This document shows, piece by piece, positions 6,676-7,469 of a stretch of DNA of 7,469 bases. Location of the stretch: assembly GCA_044425815.1 (NCBI GenBank), contig JAWXVA010000119.1, forward strand, positions 1 to 7,469, in the 5' to 3' direction. The notes beneath the pieces were generated by a model, which saw only the letters and a list, made by a program, of their open reading frames with translations, was not told the origin of the DNA and searched no databases. The DNA is from CAUPWF01 sp044425815. Lineage in GTDB: Bacteria; Bacillota; Clostridia; Lachnospirales; Lachnospiraceae. The position numbers and the translations under genes are program-made. The stretch's first letter is position 1, and the number at the start of each line of letters is the position of its first letter.

Positions 6676-6987
6676 ATAGATGACGAAACATTTTTAAGAG
6701 AGTGAATTGCATTACTTTGCAAAACTCGTAATATATCAGAACATAAGTTAAGCAAAGAGCTTGGGCATAGCAAGAACTATATACAAGGCATAACATCAGG
6801 TCGCTCTTTACCGTCCCTATCAGAATTCTTATACATCTGTGAATACTTTACGATTACACCAAACGATTTTTTTGATGAGCAAACAAAGCATCCTCTTTTA
6901 ATCTAGAAAGCACTAGAAGGTATGAATAAATTGAAGGACAATGATTTAATACATCTACTTTATACTATCAATCGTTTTAATAGTTAA
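6676..6987 (+). pseudogene. Decayed Xre-family helix-turn-helix regulator (103 codons, three lesions)
   Basis: The plus-strand frame reads DDETFLRE, stop, IALLCKTRNISEHKLSKELG, HSKNYIQGITSGRSLPSLSE, FLYICEYFTITPNDFFDEQT, KHPLLI, stop, KALEGMNKLKDNDLIHLLYT and INRFNS, then TAA at 6985-6987. This is a full-length small Xre regulator of a kind common in Clostridia, with the helix-turn-helix in the first two thirds. The expected ATG is ATA (6676-6678), although AGGAGG (6661-6666) is still 9 bases upstream. TGA at 6703-6705 stands where R (CGA) is expected, and TAG at 6904-6906 where Q (CAG) is likely. There is no frameshift. The gene is divergent from agrA, with TATAAT at 6649-6654 preceded by a short inverted repeat (6637-6648) that may have been its operator. 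Confidence 0.8.
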
Positions 6988-6994
6988 TGTTCTA

Positions 6995-7029
6995 AAAGAA
7001 GTCGCCCCTTTAAATGTTGGTACTTCTTT
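6995..7029. terminator. Possible weak bidirectional terminator hairpin
   Basis: AAAGAAGT (6995-7002) and ACTTCTTT (7022-7029) form an 8-base inverted repeat around a 19-base loop, between the convergent ends of the Xre pseudogene and the SpoVG-like gene. On the minus strand the stem runs into a short T-run. The stem is AT-rich and the loop long, so termination would be inefficient. Confidence 0.3.
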
Positions 7030-7086
7030 AATACATTATGTATTTTCCCATTACTCCACTGCATAATAAGTACCCCATCAAAAATT

Positions 7087-7469
7087 TTATCGAAATGGTA
7101 ACTCCCGCTCTTCTACCTCCTGAAATCCATCTCTATCATTTTTGCGTTCTCCATCCCCCACAACATCTTCTTGCTTTTCTTTCGCCACTTCATAAGCATT
7201 TACCACTTCCCCATGCAACACACTACGAAATTCCTTTGTCACTGGATAGCAGATATCTTGATAAATATCCTTTCCTTGTTGGTCTTTCTGATTTGTCTTA
7301 TAAGAAGGCATTGCCACAAACATACTTTCCTTCCCTTGTAACACGGATACATTATTAATTACAAACACATCTTCTAAGTAAATGCGTCCCAATCCACGAA
7401 TATTACTCGCCCCTCGCTCAAATGGTGTCACCACTGTACGAAAGGCAGGCATGTCCACTTCTAAATTCT
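7087..7469 (-). CDS. SpoVG-family protein, N-terminus beyond the window edge
   Basis: The frame is open to the right edge and ends with TAA at 7087-7089. The SpoVG-like core is visible: IYLEDVFVINNVSVLQGKES, then MFVAMPSYKT and DICYPVTKEFRSVLHGEV, matching the family pattern of a FVV/I strand, a variable-strand-G segment, an F-V-A-MPS-K turn and a D-I-P-T-E-R helix. SpoVG proteins are small sequence-specific nucleic-acid-binding regulators. Homologues in Clostridia are often found on mobile or accessory DNA. The C-terminal 30 residues are charged and end EERELPFR. A GTG at 7456-7458 and an ATG at 7450-7452 could be starts but neither has a ribosome site, and upstream codons read NLEVDMP without a stop, so the true start probably lies outside. 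It may be a normal SpoVG or the tail of a larger protein. Confidence 0.75.
   Translation of the reverse strand, partial: NLEVDMPAFRTVVTPFERGASNIRGLGRIYLEDVFVINNVSVLQGKESMFVAMPSYKTNQKDQQGKDIYQDICYPVTKEFRSVLHGEVVNAYEVAKEKQEDVVGDGERKNDRDGFQEVEERELPFR

Noticed and set aside
7038..7358. Plus-strand 106-codon open frame
   Set aside because: It lies antisense to the SpoVG-like gene, has no ribosome site, and its proline/histidine/leucine-rich composition is typical of a mirror frame.
1..7469. tRNA, rRNA, CRISPR arrays, insertion sequence ends
   Set aside because: Reading both strands showed no tRNA-like cloverleaf, no regularly spaced identical repeats and no transposase motifs.

Overview
This is an AT-rich accessory region from a low-GC Firmicute. 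It is most likely one of the Clostridia (Lachnospiraceae-like), judged from the type of agr locus, the clostridial-type radical SAM peptide maturase, the small Xre regulators and strong AGGAGG ribosome binding sites. All intact genes read leftward on the minus strand. The window cuts a gene at each end.

Left part (1-3064): a two-gene peptide modification and export unit. A 607-residue ABC exporter is followed, after a 37-base gap, by a radical SAM/SPASM enzyme of the Cys-rich-peptide maturase (CcpM) type, whose C-terminus is lost at the left edge. No convincing Cys-rich precursor gene lies inside the window. It may lie beyond the left edge.

Middle gap (3065-3721): 657 bases without a secure gene. 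It holds an Xre-type helix-turn-helix start that stops after 36 codons, and a 52-codon open frame just after it with no clear ribosome binding site.

Centre and right (3722-6623): a complete agr quorum-sensing locus in the transcription order agrA, agrC, agrD, agrB. AgrD (47 aa, too short for routine ORF calling) is processed by the membrane protease AgrB into a cyclic thiolactone. AgrC would sense the exported peptide and phosphorylate AgrA, a LytTR response regulator. A pair of 16-base near-identical direct repeats, one every 21 bases, sits just upstream of the agrDB promoter and looks like the AgrA operator that closes the autoinduction loop. The predicted signal core is Cys-Ala-Phe-Trp-Cys, with an unusual second cysteine at the ring-closing position.

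Right edge (6640-7469): a dead Xre-family regulator on the plus strand, carrying three substitutions that look like transitions in an otherwise intact frame, then the C-terminal part of a SpoVG-family protein. The attractive but unproven idea is that the agr circuit times production of the RiPP made by the maturase/exporter pair.
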